Assembly: GCA_016933575.1 (NCBI GenBank)
Contig: JAFGAR010000151.1
Span: 1 to 64,000, forward strand
Length of the DNA: 64,000 bases
From: Candidatus Thorarchaeota archaeon
GTDB lineage: Archaea; Asgardarchaeota; Thorarchaeia; Thorarchaeales; Thorarchaeaceae
Direction of reading: 5' to 3'
Shown here: piece by piece, positions 26,298 to 36,132 of the stretch
How positions within the stretch are numbered: position 1 is the stretch's first letter
Layout of the letters: each line of letters starts with the position of its first letter
Position numbers and translations under genes: made by a program
The notes under the pieces: generated by a model
The model's database searches: none
What the model was told of the DNA's origin: nothing
Seen by the model: the letters and a program-made list of their open reading frames with translations, nothing else

Positions 26298-27146
26298 TCA
26301 ATCAATACCTAAGGCATACAGATCAGATGATGATAGACTGCACTGAGGTCTAATTTCAAGTTTTCTTGAGGGTTTTAGTAGGTCTGACATCCTTCCAAAA
26401 GTGACCTCCCTAATAGGCAGATTCCCACGCTTCATCAGGAATGCAGCTTTTCTAAACCGTTCTGGGTCATAACTGAAGATATGACCTGGACATACAACAA
26501 AGACATGGTCAACAGATTCCAAGGCTTCCCATGGCCATGCGGCATCGTTGAACGCCTCGATAATGACCACATCAGTTGATCTTGATATCTTGGAAAATGA
26601 TGAAGTCACATATTTGTCAAAGTAAAGCATTTCAAACTCTTGAAAGGCCTCTAGACTATCTGCACTCGACACGCTAGTTTCGTGCGTTAACTTGCCTACT
26701 TCATCGAAGCCAATCAAGAGGTGTTCTTCTTCCACAAGTGATTCGGCAATGAGAACAGTGGTATCAATCTCATCACTCAATGGCTGACTGAATCGTTGCA
26801 TTGTTAGAATTGATGTGGAACCAGATAATCCAAGACTATTTGGTATAGTCTCTAATGGCCTATCTATTCTAGATGGAACAAAAAGACTGTGTATTGGATT
26901 CATCAGTCTCAAGTCTGAATCTATTCCAAGTGTTTCTTTTACAAGCATTGCATCCTTGGAAACAAGTTGTCCTATCTCTAGACACTTCAGTGTATGTTGA
27001 TAATTGTACCAGTAGTTATGACCACTGATCGGTTTGAAATATTCAACAGACCTTCCTGCATTGATAAAGGCTCTACCTAACTCGATTGCAAGATGGGTCT
27101 TTCCTGAATCGAAGGTGTGTATGCCTACTATCAACACTCTAGTCAT
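26298..27146 (-). CDS. BioD-like P-loop ATPase, function unknown
   Basis: A 282-residue P-loop protein related to the dethiobiotin synthase/MinD-like group. The N-terminal Walker A reads VGIHTFDSGKTHLA (about 7-20), as in BioD GTDTxVGKT. Strand segments VLIAESLVEEE and VVIIEAFNDAAWPW carry acidic residues suited to Mg-ATP, and DHVFVVCPG follows. No biotin genes are nearby, and the later sequence departs from BioD, so I do not assign that reaction. It is transcribed with the thioredoxin reductase gene downstream, and a terminator separates it from the thermosome upstream. Confidence 0.65.
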   Translation of the reverse strand: MTRVLIVGIHTFDSGKTHLAIELGRAFINAGRSVEYFKPISGHNYWYNYQHTLKCLEIGQLVSKDAMLVKETLGIDSDLRLMNPIHSLFVPSRIDRPLETIPNSLGLSGSTSILTMQRFSQPLSDEIDTTVLIAESLVEEEHLLIGFDEVGKLTHETSVSSADSLEAFQEFEMLYFDKYVTSSFSKISRSTDVVIIEAFNDAAWPWEALESVDHVFVVCPGHIFSYDPERFRKAAFLMKRGNLPIREVTFGRMSDLLKPSRKLEIRPQCSLSSSDLYALGID

Positions 27147-27158
27147 ATCTGAAACCTC

Positions 27159-27188
27159 AAAGAAAAGAGATAGGAGCCTTTCGGCTCC
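27159..27188 (-). terminator. Terminator after thermosome gene
   Basis: On the minus strand, 20 bases after the thermosome stop, GGAGCC-GAAA-GGCTCC forms a perfect 6-bp stem closed by a GNRA-type GAAA tetraloop (27173-27188). A pyrimidine-rich TATCTCTTTTCTTT (27159-27172) follows. This is a convincing terminator separating the chaperonin from the BioD-like gene. Confidence 0.7.
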
Positions 27189-27207
27189 AATTCATCTTCG
27201 TTAGATA

Positions 27208-28869
27208 TTACATCATGCCAGGCATACCGCCCATGCCGCCCATTCCACCCATTCCGCCACCTGCGCCCGGTGGGGGACCTGAGGTAGCCTTGGCTGCGAT
27301 GACATCGTCAATTCTCAAAATCATCTGAGCAGCCTCTGCGGCAGATCGGATTGCTTGGCTCTTCACACGTGATGGCTCAATAACTCCAGCCTTCATCATG
27401 TCAGTAGTCTTGCCCTTTGCAACGTCTACACCGTACCAGATACCACCTTCTGCTGAATGGTCTTTGTTCAAGTCGGCAATGATATCAATAGGATCATGGC
27501 CACCATTCTCTGCAAGGGTCTTTGGAATTATACGTAGCGACTCTGCAAATGCTTCGATAGCAAGTTGCTCGCGACCACCAACCTTGTTTGCGAAAGCTTC
27601 CAAGCGTTTGGAAATCTCGGCTTCTGTTGAACCGCCGCCAGCGACATAGGTGCCATCTTCAACAACATTCCTAACGACACAGAGTGCATCATGAAGAGCG
27701 CGTTCTGCTTCGTCTGTAACATGTTCTGTACCGCCACGAATGACGATTGATACAGCCTTTGGATCTTTGCAGTTCTTCACGTAGACAAGCTTGTCATCGC
27801 CAATTCTGACCTCTTCAACGATTCCTGCGACGCCTAATGCCTTTGCATCGAGTTCATCTAGACTTGTGGCAATACTTGCACCAGTGGCCTTGCTCAATTT
27901 CTCAAGTGTGCTCTTCTTGGCTCTGCGGACTGCCATGATGCCAGCCTTTGCAAGATAATGTTGAGCCACATCGTCAATACCCTTCTGGCAGACGAGAACA
28001 TTTGCACCTGAAGCAATGACCTTTTCGACCATGCTCTTCAACATGCGTTCTTCTTCATTGAGGAATGCCTGAATCTGTTCTGGACTGTCAATCTTGATTT
28101 CCGCATCAAACTCGGTCTTCTCAACCTCTATTGCTGCATTGACAAGGGCGATCTTTGCACCTTCGATCTTCTTTGGCATTGATGTATGGACAATCTCCTT
28201 ATCAATAACCATTCCAGTGACAAGCTCGGTTTCAGTGAGGCTCTTGCCTTGCTTCTTGATGACCTCGATCATATCGATGTCAGCAACAACTCTGCCATCT
28301 ACTTTGTCCATTATCTGTAGAATTGAATCGACTGCAATCTTTGCAAAGTGATCCTTAGCACCAACAACGGACTTGCTGTTCATGGATGTTTGAGCAATTC
28401 CAGTCAGGACCTTCTTGTCCATTCCTTCCATGTTGATTGCAATACTCTTCAGTATCTTTGTTGCCTCTTCAGCTGCCTTCTGATAACCAGCAACAAGAAT
28501 TGTTGGATGTATCTTTTTATCGAGTAGCTCCTGAGCCCGCTTTAGAAGCTCACCAGCTATCACAACTGAGGTCGTAGTACCATCGCCGGTTTCCTGGTCC
28601 TGGCTCTTTGCAACTTCGACAAGCATCTTGGCTGCTGGGTGCTGTACATCAATCTCCTTGAGAATTGATGCACCATCGTTTGTAATCGTCACATCTCCTA
28701 AACTATCCACGAGCATTTTATCCATGCCGCGGGGGCCTAGGGTTGATTTTACAGCATCAGATATGACAATGCCTGCCATAATGTTATTCTGCTGTGCGGA
28801 CTTACCGCGTGTTCTTGAAGTACCCTCCTTTAGAATGAGGACGGGTGTTCCAGACAATTGCGCTGCCAT
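27208..28869 (-). CDS. thsA: Thermosome subunit (group II chaperonin)
   Basis: A 553-residue archaeal chaperonin subunit that forms double-ring ATP-driven folding chambers in the cytoplasm. Family motifs are clear: [32 protein letters not shown], the ATP site [22 protein letters not shown] and [12 protein letters not shown]. The C-terminus ends in the Gly/Met-rich tail [16 protein letters not shown] that lines the central cavity. Length is normal. Only one subunit gene is in the window. It has its own transcript, with a terminator downstream and a repeat-containing upstream region that may mediate heat regulation. Confidence 0.97.
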   Translation of the reverse strand: MAAQLSGTPVLILKEGTSRTRGKSAQQNNIMAGIVISDAVKSTLGPRGMDKMLVDSLGDVTITNDGASILKEIDVQHPAAKMLVEVAKSQDQETGDGTTTSVVIAGELLKRAQELLDKKIHPTILVAGYQKAAEEATKILKSIAINMEGMDKKVLTGIAQTSMNSKSVVGAKDHFAKIAVDSILQIMDKVDGRVVADIDMIEVIKKQGKSLTETELVTGMVIDKEIVHTSMPKKIEGAKIALVNAAIEVEKTEFDAEIKIDSPEQIQAFLNEEERMLKSMVEKVIASGANVLVCQKGIDDVAQHYLAKAGIMAVRRAKKSTLEKLSKATGASIATSLDELDAKALGVAGIVEEVRIGDDKLVYVKNCKDPKAVSIVIRGGTEHVTDEAERALHDALCVVRNVVEDGTYVAGGGSTEAEISKRLEAFANKVGGREQLAIEAFAESLRIIPKTLAENGGHDPIDIIADLNKDHSAEGGIWYGVDVAKGKTTDMMKAGVIEPSRVKSQAIRSAAEAAQMILRIDDVIAAKATSGPPPGAGGGMGGMGGMGGMPGMM

Positions 28870-28942
28870 TTTAATCCCCTATTGTTTGATTCTTCGTAGG
28901 CCACTTCAAGACCTATTCCGAAGTAGCTTACTATTCATTTGC

Positions 28943-29001
28943 TAAAACTGTACAAGCGCTTCGGCTTATACTTCTAATAAAACTGTGCTAGCCCTTCGCT
29001 T
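28943..29001. promoter_or_regulatory. Imperfect direct repeats upstream of thermosome
   Basis: Two imperfect copies of a roughly 24-bp unit lie 74-132 bp before the chaperonin start: one at 28943-28967 and one at 28978-29001, 35 bp apart. Both begin TAAAACTGT and end in a CTTCG-CTT core, with a four-base variable part between. AT-rich TATA-like sequence (CTTTTAAAAC around 28999-29008 and TTATAC at 28966-28971) is interleaved. They could be sites for a heat-shock regulator. The divergent membrane-protein gene at 29107 shares this region. Confidence 0.45.
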
Positions 29002-29106
29002 TTAAAACTTACCACTTGTCTGTTTATCATCCCAAGCTTAGTACATTTCTTTCTCATGCGTCTAGTTTATCAATCAAAATCATTCCGAAAACAACGAGGA
29101 GTTTGA

Positions 29107-29610
29107 ATGAACGAAAAGACTAAGCATGATTCAGGTCTGGTAGGCATCAGTCCATGTTTCATTGGTCAGATTCTATTTATCTTGTTATGCGTAGTGCCTC
29201 TTGGCTTGTTCGCATCACTTGAGTATGTACATTGGTCTTGGATGTCAATAGTGCCAGTGTTCTATGGTCTCATCTGGACCTTCTTTTCCTATCGTGGTTT
29301 TTCATTGAATACTTATTGGCTCGATTCCGAGTTTCTCATGCACGCATTTCCAACCGTAATCTTCAACATAATCTATGTAGTCGTTATCTATGGATTCTAT
29401 GAGGGAATGATCTCACGCAGGAATACTGTATTAGCTGGAATTGCAAGTCTAGTAGTTCCGTTCCTCACATCGCTAGTGACAAATAACCTGTTTCTCACGA
29501 CTGGTGAGTATGTGGGTCCTTTGCCAATTCTGTTCTTATTGAGCCTAGTTCTCTTCTATAGAATTCCCGGTCCTGAATATGTTGAGGCGAGTGGGACGGA
29601 CAATGCATGA
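29107..29610 (+). CDS. Small multi-pass membrane protein A
   Basis: A 167-residue membrane protein with four or five hydrophobic helices, of unknown function. It is a paralogue of the next gene: both begin with a short charged stretch and then SP/W-C-F/V-IG-Q/E, followed by a first helix ending in a PLG motif (VVPLGLFAS here), and both end with FLLSLVLFYRIPGPE-type sequence. The ATG at 29107 follows GAGGAG. Divergent from the thermosome, it may share its promoter region. Confidence 0.65.
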   Translation: MNEKTKHDSGLVGISPCFIGQILFILLCVVPLGLFASLEYVHWSWMSIVPVFYGLIWTFFSYRGFSLNTYWLDSEFLMHAFPTVIFNIIYVVVIYGFYEGMISRRNTVLAGIASLVVPFLTSLVTNNLFLTTGEYVGPLPILFLLSLVLFYRIPGPEYVEASGTDNA

Positions 29611-29669
29611 CTCCATCTATCGAATTGCTTATGAGTTTCCATGACAGGTTACTACAATGAGGGTATTCG

Positions 29670-30311
29670 GTGTCTGAAGATACTGATTCTGAGACCGAGC
29701 TTTATGGTACTAGTCCTTGGGTCATTGGTGAGCTGATGATCATCATCTCACTGATTACTCCCTTAGGATTTATACCTGGGAGTTACGATATAACGACTAG
29801 CGGTATCTCTTTGTATTCAAATTTCATGGTGTACAGTCTAATTTGGGTCTATAGCATGGATATCTTCTCTGGATACTTCATTGCAATTCATCCTGCTGTT
29901 CTCTACCTCACATTGCCTCTGAGTATATTCAACATTCTCTATATTCGCCAGATTGTCCGATATTACAAAGGAAAGAGTTCACGTTATAGTGCTGTCATGG
30001 CTGGGGTTCTTTCATTAATCGTGCCGACCTTCTTTTCACTTGTCATATCTTTTGTAAGTGCACCTCTTCAAAACATAACTTTCATAGTCCCTATACCAAT
30101 TCAATTCATTGCTGGACTTATCTTTCTCCATAAGATACCCGGACCAGAATTAATCTCACCATGGCCAGGAATCTTCAAAGATTATTCTTGGTGGATTCCT
30201 AAACGTCCAGAATGGTGGGATCGTTATTTCAGTTCAAAGAGTGAAGATGAGGAATCTCTCTCTTTGGCAGATGCGACCCGGTGGACTGAAGTAGAAGAAC
30301 AAGACCCGTAG
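29670..30311 (+). CDS. Small multi-pass membrane protein B
   Basis: A 213-residue paralogue of the preceding protein, with the shared motifs SPWVIGELMIIISLITPLG near the start and LIFLHKIPGPE near the end, plus a longer tryptophan-rich, acidic cytoplasmic tail (PEWWDRYFSSKSEDEESLS). About five helices are predicted by eye. The start is GTG 29670, with GAGGG a few bases upstream. The two tandem genes look like a recent duplication. No function can be assigned. Confidence 0.65.
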   Translation: MSEDTDSETELYGTSPWVIGELMIIISLITPLGFIPGSYDITTSGISLYSNFMVYSLIWVYSMDIFSGYFIAIHPAVLYLTLPLSIFNILYIRQIVRYYKGKSSRYSAVMAGVLSLIVPTFFSLVISFVSAPLQNITFIVPIPIQFIAGLIFLHKIPGPELISPWPGIFKDYSWWIPKRPEWWDRYFSSKSEDEESLSLADATRWTEVEEQDP

Positions 30312-30385
30312 AGAAAGTATCAAAGCGAAGCACATAAGAACGGTCTAGTATTGACCTATACTAATTCTGGGAGTGCTTGGTAATC

Positions 30386-32104
30386 ATGGATATTACATTC
30401 AACATCGGTGGAGAAGCAGGTCAAGGTATTGATACTATTGGAGATCTACTTACTCAGGTTTTCGTCCAAGCTGGTTTCTATACCTTTACCATCAAAGACT
30501 TTGAGTCGCGAATTAGAGGCGGTTACAATTTTACACAGATTCGTGTGAGTGATATACCAATCTATGCCTCTGTGGAGCAAGTCGAAGTCATCGTTGCACT
30601 GACGAGAGATGCAGTCATCTGTCAGCGAGATCGCCTATCTGAGAGTGGGGTAATTATCTTTGATGAATCCGTTGAGTTTGATGACCTCGAAGCATGTCAT
30701 TTTCCAGCACCCCTTGAAAAGACTGCAAAAGAGGTTGGTGGTAATGTTCGAATGATGAATGCTGCAGCTCTTGGAGCTGTCCTTTCAGTCATTAATTTTC
30801 CATTTACTCTTGCAGAACAGGCTCTTTCAGATATCTTTGGTAGAAAGGGTGAGAAAGTAGTTTCAGGCAATGTGGAAGTAGCAAAAGCTCTGTATGATTT
30901 CACTAAGGAGAACTTTGTAGGAACCTGTAAGTATAACCTTGAAACCCTTGAAAAAGGCCCATCCAAAGATAAGCTTATCATCACAGGAAACACAGCATTG
31001 GCTCTTGGAGCAATTGCGGCGAATCTCAAATGGATATCTGCATATCCCATGAGTCCATCAACATCCACATTCCAAGACATCGTTTCACAGGCACATGACC
31101 TTAAGGTTGGCACTCTTCAGACAGAAGATGAACTCTCAGCTATTACAATGGCAATTGGAGCATCATATGCTGGAGCTCGTTCAATGGTGACGACATCAGG
31201 TGGAGGATTTTCTCTCATGGTTGAGGCTGTTGGTCTAGCTGCAATGGCAGAAACGCCAATAGTGATCTATAATGCTCAGAGACCTGGACCTAGTACTGGA
31301 CTTCCTACTCGAACTGAGCAATCTGATCTCCTGTTTATGGCCTTTTCAAGTCAAGGCGAGTTTCCTAGAATTCTCTTAGCTCCAAAGGACCCACAAGAAG
31401 GATTTGACGTGGCAACACGCGCTTTTAATTTGGCAGAGAAGTTTCAAGTCCCGGTTATGATTCTAGGTGATCAGTATTTTGCAGACTCTGCAATAAACAT
31501 CCCAAGAATCGATGTTTCATCTGTTACAATTGATAGAGGGAAGATAGCAAAATCTGGTAATGACTCAGAGTACAAGCGATACAAATTGACAGATGATGGA
31601 ATATCACCCAGAGCCTTTCCTGGTGATGAGGGAAAAGTGATTGTATCTTCTGGTAATGTTCATCGAGAGGATGGTCACATCACCGAATCTGCTGACATGA
31701 GGAATCTCATGGTTCAGAAATTCATGAACAAGATACCTGCAATCTTAGCGGATCTCAATCCTCCGACATTATACGGTGATGATAAAGCGGAAACTACGCT
31801 CTTGACATGGGGGTCAACTTGGGGCGCAGCTCATGAGGCTATGGAGCGACTCTCTAGTCAGGGCATATCAATCAACCATCTACATTTCTGCGATATTTTT
31901 CCGTTGAGAACTGAAAAACTGCACGAGGTATTAAAGAAGTCAAAACGTGTTATCTCTATTGAACAAAATGTGACATCTCAATTTGCATCTTTAGTTCGAA
32001 TGGAGACCGGTCTTGGAGTCACCTTGCATATCAACAAATATGATGGAAGACCTATGACACCCGGCTGGATCATTAACAAATTGAAGGAGGCTGGTTTGGT
32101 ATGA
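30386..32104 (+). CDS. korA: 2-oxoacid:ferredoxin oxidoreductase, gamma-alpha fusion
   Basis: About 572 residues in which the gamma domain (1-190, NIGGEAGQGIDTIGDLL) is fused to the alpha domain (about 195-570), as in 2-oxoglutarate-type KorA proteins. The alpha part includes NTALALGAIAANLKWISAYPMSPST and FSLMVEAVGLAAMAETP. With the beta subunit it oxidises a 2-oxoacid with coenzyme A and reduces ferredoxin. The adjacent fumarase and SdhAB genes favour 2-oxoglutarate to succinyl-CoA, but pyruvate or other oxoacids cannot be excluded. I start at ATG 30386. Its stop overlaps the beta subunit ATG by four bases. Confidence 0.9.
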   Translation: MDITFNIGGEAGQGIDTIGDLLTQVFVQAGFYTFTIKDFESRIRGGYNFTQIRVSDIPIYASVEQVEVIVALTRDAVICQRDRLSESGVIIFDESVEFDDLEACHFPAPLEKTAKEVGGNVRMMNAAALGAVLSVINFPFTLAEQALSDIFGRKGEKVVSGNVEVAKALYDFTKENFVGTCKYNLETLEKGPSKDKLIITGNTALALGAIAANLKWISAYPMSPSTSTFQDIVSQAHDLKVGTLQTEDELSAITMAIGASYAGARSMVTTSGGGFSLMVEAVGLAAMAETPIVIYNAQRPGPSTGLPTRTEQSDLLFMAFSSQGEFPRILLAPKDPQEGFDVATRAFNLAEKFQVPVMILGDQYFADSAINIPRIDVSSVTIDRGKIAKSGNDSEYKRYKLTDDGISPRAFPGDEGKVIVSSGNVHREDGHITESADMRNLMVQKFMNKIPAILADLNPPTLYGDDKAETTLLTWGSTWGAAHEAMERLSSQGISINHLHFCDIFPLRTEKLHEVLKKSKRVISIEQNVTSQFASLVRMETGLGVTLHINKYDGRPMTPGWIINKLKEAGLV

Positions 32105-32970
32105 TTTCACCAGAAATTCTCGAAGGGCCTCAAAAAATCACGTGGTGTACCGGCTGTGGCAACTTCGGTATTCTAGCAGCTCTGAAGAAAGTAGTAACTG
32201 AGCTGGATGAACCTTTGCACAATTATGTCTTGACATCAGGTATCGGATGTTCCGGTAAAATACCTCATTATATTGGAGGAATGAATAGCTACCATACTCT
32301 CCATGGAAGACCAATTCCTATTGCCACAGGCATTCATTTGGCAAATACCGATTTGAAAGTGATAGTTCACACTGGCGATGGCGATTGCTTAGCAGAAGGT
32401 CTCGGTCACTTTATACATGCTGCACGCCGGAATGTCAATATCTCTGTCTTCATTCATAACAATGGTGTTAATGGTCTTACCAAAGGGCAGTTCTCACCTT
32501 CTTCCCCTAGGGGCTATGTATCAAAGACTTCACCGCCTCCACCAGGTTCTCCCATGGACCCAGTCAATCCAGCAGCACAGGCTATTACAGCAGGAGCAAC
32601 CTTCGTTGCTCGTGGATTCTCTGGAGACCAAAAACAACTCGTCGATTTGATGAAGCAGGCAATTGATCATAAAGGATTTGCAGTGCTTGACATCCTGCAA
32701 CCGTGTGTAACTTGGAATCGTCAGCTCACATGGAAATTCTACAATGAACATACCTACTCTCTCCAAGAGAATGGTCATGATATAACAGACAAGTCACAAG
32801 CTCTTGAAAAGGCGATGGAGAATGGTGACCGTTATCCAATTGGTGTCTTCTATCAAGTCGAAAAAATCGACTTGGCATCAGGACTTGCAATGCCTAGCAT
32901 AGGCGTTCTCAAGGACCACACAACCAATCTGAAAGATGTTCAACAGATAATTGATGATATGATGTTGTAG
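32101..32970 (+). CDS. korB: 2-oxoacid:ferredoxin oxidoreductase, beta subunit
   Basis: A 289-residue thiamine-diphosphate-binding beta subunit. It has the family start WCTGCGNFGILAAL (cysteines of the Fe-S cluster), SGIGCSGKIPHYI, and the ThDP/Mg motif GDGDCLAEGLGHFIHAARRN with NNGVNGLTKGQFSP; a fourth cysteine is in QPCVTWN. Cytoplasmic, it pairs with the fused gamma-alpha subunit by translational coupling. The fumarase gene follows 30 bases later, so all may be one transcript. Confidence 0.92.
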   Translation: MISPEILEGPQKITWCTGCGNFGILAALKKVVTELDEPLHNYVLTSGIGCSGKIPHYIGGMNSYHTLHGRPIPIATGIHLANTDLKVIVHTGDGDCLAEGLGHFIHAARRNVNISVFIHNNGVNGLTKGQFSPSSPRGYVSKTSPPPPGSPMDPVNPAAQAITAGATFVARGFSGDQKQLVDLMKQAIDHKGFAVLDILQPCVTWNRQLTWKFYNEHTYSLQENGHDITDKSQALEKAMENGDRYPIGVFYQVEKIDLASGLAMPSIGVLKDHTTNLKDVQQIIDDMML

Positions 32971-33000
32971 AGATTAGTCAATCCAACTCAGCAGTAAGAG

Positions 33001-34398
33001 ATGATTCGGATGGCAAAGACAAGGAGAGAGAAGGACTCCATTGGAGAATTGGATGTTCCTCTCGATGTATATTGGGGAATCAACACGCAGAGAGCAATTA
33101 TGAACTTCAAAATCAGTGGACGAACGTTTCCAAGAGAGTTCATCATCGCTCTTGTGCAGGTAAAACGCGCCTGTTTGACAGCAAATATTGCTGCCAAGAA
33201 GGTAGACAAGAAACTTGGTATCGCTATTGGTACTGCAATAGACGAGATACTGAATGAAGGAAAATATTTGGACCAATTTCCAATTGATATCTTCCAGACT
33301 GGTTCTGGAACTCAAACGAATGTCAATATGAATGAAGTGCTAAGTAATAGAGCAAATGAGATTCTAGGAGAACCTCGTGGAACCAAGTCTCCTGTTCATC
33401 CCAATGATGCTGTCAATGCCTCACAATCATCAAATGACGTGATTCCAACTGCAATGTGTATCTCTGCCCTAAATGTAATTCATGACTCGCTCTTGGGACC
33501 AATAGAGCGGCTCAGGAGAGCCCTGAATGCAAAAATCAAGGAATTCCAAAATGTAGTCAAGGTAGGAAGAACCCATCTCCAAGATGCAGTGCCTATCAAG
33601 CTGTCAACAGAATTTTCAGTATACAAGGCTCAGTTAGAGACTTTTGTTTCCAATGATCTTAGACCTGCAATGGAGACTCTCTCTGTCTTACCGATTGGAG
33701 GCACTGCTTTAGGTACAGGGCTTAATACGCCTAAAGGATATGCTGAGCAAGTTGTACGAGAGCTATGCAAAATCACAGGTCTTAATCTCGTAAGCAACCC
33801 AGTGAAAGCTGAAGGTATTGCATCTCATAGCGCTATAGTCAGAGCAAGCACAGCCCTACGGATTCTTGCTCTTGCTTGCATGAAGATGGCAAATGATATT
33901 CGATGGATGGGTAGTGGCCCTCGGGCTGGGCTTAGCGAACTCATTCTTCCTGAAAATGAACCTGGATCGTCTATTATGCCTGGAAAAGTAAATCCAACCC
34001 AGTCAGAAGCTCTCATTCAGGTCTGTTTACAGGTAATCGGGAATGATGCAACAATTGCAGCAGCAGAAGGTTTTGGAAGCATCCTAGATCTCAATGTATG
34101 TAAACCGGTAATGATTGTGAATCTCTTAGATTCAATAAAGATCCTTGGCGGAGGTATTGATTCTTTCACACAACACTGTATCAAGGGGCTCAAGGTTAAT
34201 CACCAGCACATTGCTAAACAATTGGAACGAAGTCTAATGCTAGTAACAAAACTCTCCCCAATCATTGGATATGATCGAGCATCTGCTGTTGCAAAACGTG
34301 CACATTCTGAGAATAAGACAATAAAGGAAGTCGTCATTGAAGAAGGCATTGAGATTGATAATCTAGATGAACTGCTGGACCCGTCCACAATGGTCTAG
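33001..34398 (+). CDS. fumC: Class II fumarate hydratase
   Basis: A 465-residue enzyme of the fumarase/aspartase superfamily that interconverts fumarate and malate. Motifs: GSGTQTNVNMNEVLSNRA, SQSSNDVIPTAM, KVGRTHLQDAVPI (catalytic His) and the signature GSSIMPGKVNPTQSE (about 322-336). The residues around it, and the placement between 2-oxoacid oxidoreductase and SdhAB genes, favour fumarase over aspartate ammonia-lyase. The start could be ATG 33001 or ATG 33010; neither has a strong ribosome-binding site. Confidence 0.9.
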   Translation: MIRMAKTRREKDSIGELDVPLDVYWGINTQRAIMNFKISGRTFPREFIIALVQVKRACLTANIAAKKVDKKLGIAIGTAIDEILNEGKYLDQFPIDIFQTGSGTQTNVNMNEVLSNRANEILGEPRGTKSPVHPNDAVNASQSSNDVIPTAMCISALNVIHDSLLGPIERLRRALNAKIKEFQNVVKVGRTHLQDAVPIKLSTEFSVYKAQLETFVSNDLRPAMETLSVLPIGGTALGTGLNTPKGYAEQVVRELCKITGLNLVSNPVKAEGIASHSAIVRASTALRILALACMKMANDIRWMGSGPRAGLSELILPENEPGSSIMPGKVNPTQSEALIQVCLQVIGNDATIAAAEGFGSILDLNVCKPVMIVNLLDSIKILGGGIDSFTQHCIKGLKVNHQHIAKQLERSLMLVTKLSPIIGYDRASAVAKRAHSENKTIKEVVIEEGIEIDNLDELLDPSTMV

Positions 34399-34434
34399 GG
34401 AACAGAATATAACCAAAGAAAACAATAGAAAGAA

Positions 34435-36132
34435 TTGAGGTGGCTTACGATTAATCTTAAGAAACATGATGTACTCATTGTTGGCGCTGGCCTCTCTGGA
34501 CTTAGAGTAGCTATCGAGCTGGCTGGTGACTTTGATGTAGCTGTCCTCACTAAGGTACATCCACTACGCTCTCATTCTGTTGCTGCACAGGGCGGCATCA
34601 ATGCTGCACTCGGTGCTGATGATTCCTATGAACAACATGCTTTTGATACTGTGAAAGGATCGGATTATCTTGCTGACCAGGATGCTGTCGAGCTACTGAC
34701 CCAAGCAGCACCTCGTGCAGTGATTGAAAATGAAAGGTGGGGAACTGCATTCTCACGGACCGAAGACGGTAGGATTGCTCAACGACCCTTTGGAGGTGCT
34801 ATGTATCCACGAACATGCTACGCAGCAGATCGGACAGGTCATAATCTACTTCACACGACTTTTGAACAGGCACTGCGGGTTGGTGTTAAATTCTACAATG
34901 AGTGGTTTGTCACTTCACTAGTTAGAGCTGGTGAGGCTGTCTGTGGATTGACTGCTTTGGATATTGCTACTGGTGAGATACATGGTTTTGTTGGAAAGAC
35001 TGTCGTTATTGCCACAGGTGGATTTGGACGCGTCTATAGTCATTCTACTAATGCATTGATTAACACAGGCGATGGATGTGCCCTTGCATTTCGTATTGGC
35101 ACTCCACTCAAGGACATGGAATTTGTCCAGTTCCATCCAACAACACTCTATGGCTCAAGCATCCTGATGAGTGAAGGAGCGCGCGGAGAGGGTGGATATC
35201 TTGTGAACTCCCAGGGTGAGCGATTTATGCAAAAGTATGCCCCAGAGAAGATGGAACTTGCCCCACGTGATATCGTTGCACGAGCAATTAAGACGGAGAT
35301 TAATGAAGGTCGGGGAATTAATGATGAATATGTCCACCTTGATCTTCGACATCTAGGAAGAGAGAAGATACTTGAACGTCTGCCTGGTATTAGAGAGATA
35401 GCAATGTATTTTGCAGGTGTTGATCCAATTGATGAGCCAATTCCAATACGACCTGGCCAACACTATTCAATGGGCGGCATTCATTGCAACAAGTATGGCA
35501 TGACTCCCATAACAGGTCTTTTTGCAGTGGGAGAAACTGCATGTATGAGTGTACATGGTGCAAATCGATTAGGCGGAAATTCATTGCTTGAAACCTTAGT
35601 ATTTGGGAGATTGGTTGGCCAGAAGGTAGCTGAGACATTGCCTACACTGCAAGAACCTGACAGTACCTGTGTTGATTCTGAGGCATTCAACATGAGAGAA
35701 CGGCTGCAGTTGCTCATGTTAAAGGAGACCGGTGAATCCTATTCCGAGATTCGCGAAGTGTTAGGAACCACTATGGATAATCTCGTTGGTGTATTTCGTA
35801 AGGAAGAAGATCTTACTGCTGCCTTGAAGATGATACGTGAGTTGAAGGCGCGATTCAAGAATGTCTATGGCGGTCCTACTGACAAGGCATTCAATTATTC
35901 ACTAATCCGCCTCCTTGAACTCGAAAATATGCTTGACCTCGCAGAAGTAATAACCATGGGTGCGCTCATGCGGCGGGAAAGTCGTGGGGCTCATTGGCGA
36001 CTTGACTATCCAGAACGTGATGATACCAACTTTCTGAAGCATTCTCTCTTTACAAAAATTAAGGATTATGTCAAGACAGAATTCATACCAGTTAATCTAG
36101 GAATCTTCGAGGTGAAGGAGAGAACCTACTAA
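34435..36132 (+). CDS. sdhA: Succinate dehydrogenase/fumarate reductase flavoprotein
   Basis: A 565-residue flavoprotein subunit that oxidises succinate or reduces fumarate. FAD-binding DVLIVGAGLSGLRVAIEL opens the protein, and the covalent-FAD histidine lies in HPLRSHSVAAQGG. FHPTTLYGSSILMSEGARGEGG and GANRLGGNSLLETLVFG are catalytic-domain motifs, and RRESRGAHWRLDYPERDD is near the end. The start appears to be TTG 34435. The stop and the SdhB start overlap by one base. No cytochrome b or membrane-anchor subunit lies nearby, so the electron partner is open. Confidence 0.94.
   Translation: MRWLTINLKKHDVLIVGAGLSGLRVAIELAGDFDVAVLTKVHPLRSHSVAAQGGINAALGADDSYEQHAFDTVKGSDYLADQDAVELLTQAAPRAVIENERWGTAFSRTEDGRIAQRPFGGAMYPRTCYAADRTGHNLLHTTFEQALRVGVKFYNEWFVTSLVRAGEAVCGLTALDIATGEIHGFVGKTVVIATGGFGRVYSHSTNALINTGDGCALAFRIGTPLKDMEFVQFHPTTLYGSSILMSEGARGEGGYLVNSQGERFMQKYAPEKMELAPRDIVARAIKTEINEGRGINDEYVHLDLRHLGREKILERLPGIREIAMYFAGVDPIDEPIPIRPGQHYSMGGIHCNKYGMTPITGLFAVGETACMSVHGANRLGGNSLLETLVFGRLVGQKVAETLPTLQEPDSTCVDSEAFNMRERLQLLMLKETGESYSEIREVLGTTMDNLVGVFRKEEDLTAALKMIRELKARFKNVYGGPTDKAFNYSLIRLLELENMLDLAEVITMGALMRRESRGAHWRLDYPERDDTNFLKHSLFTKIKDYVKTEFIPVNLGIFEVKERTY

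Noticed and set aside
26298..27146. Dethiobiotin synthase BioD
   Set aside because: Only the P-loop region matches; length and the remainder differ and no biotin genes are nearby.
30697..31113. 138-codon antisense ORF in korA
   Set aside because: Fully inside a well-conserved gene; codon use is that of a reverse shadow.
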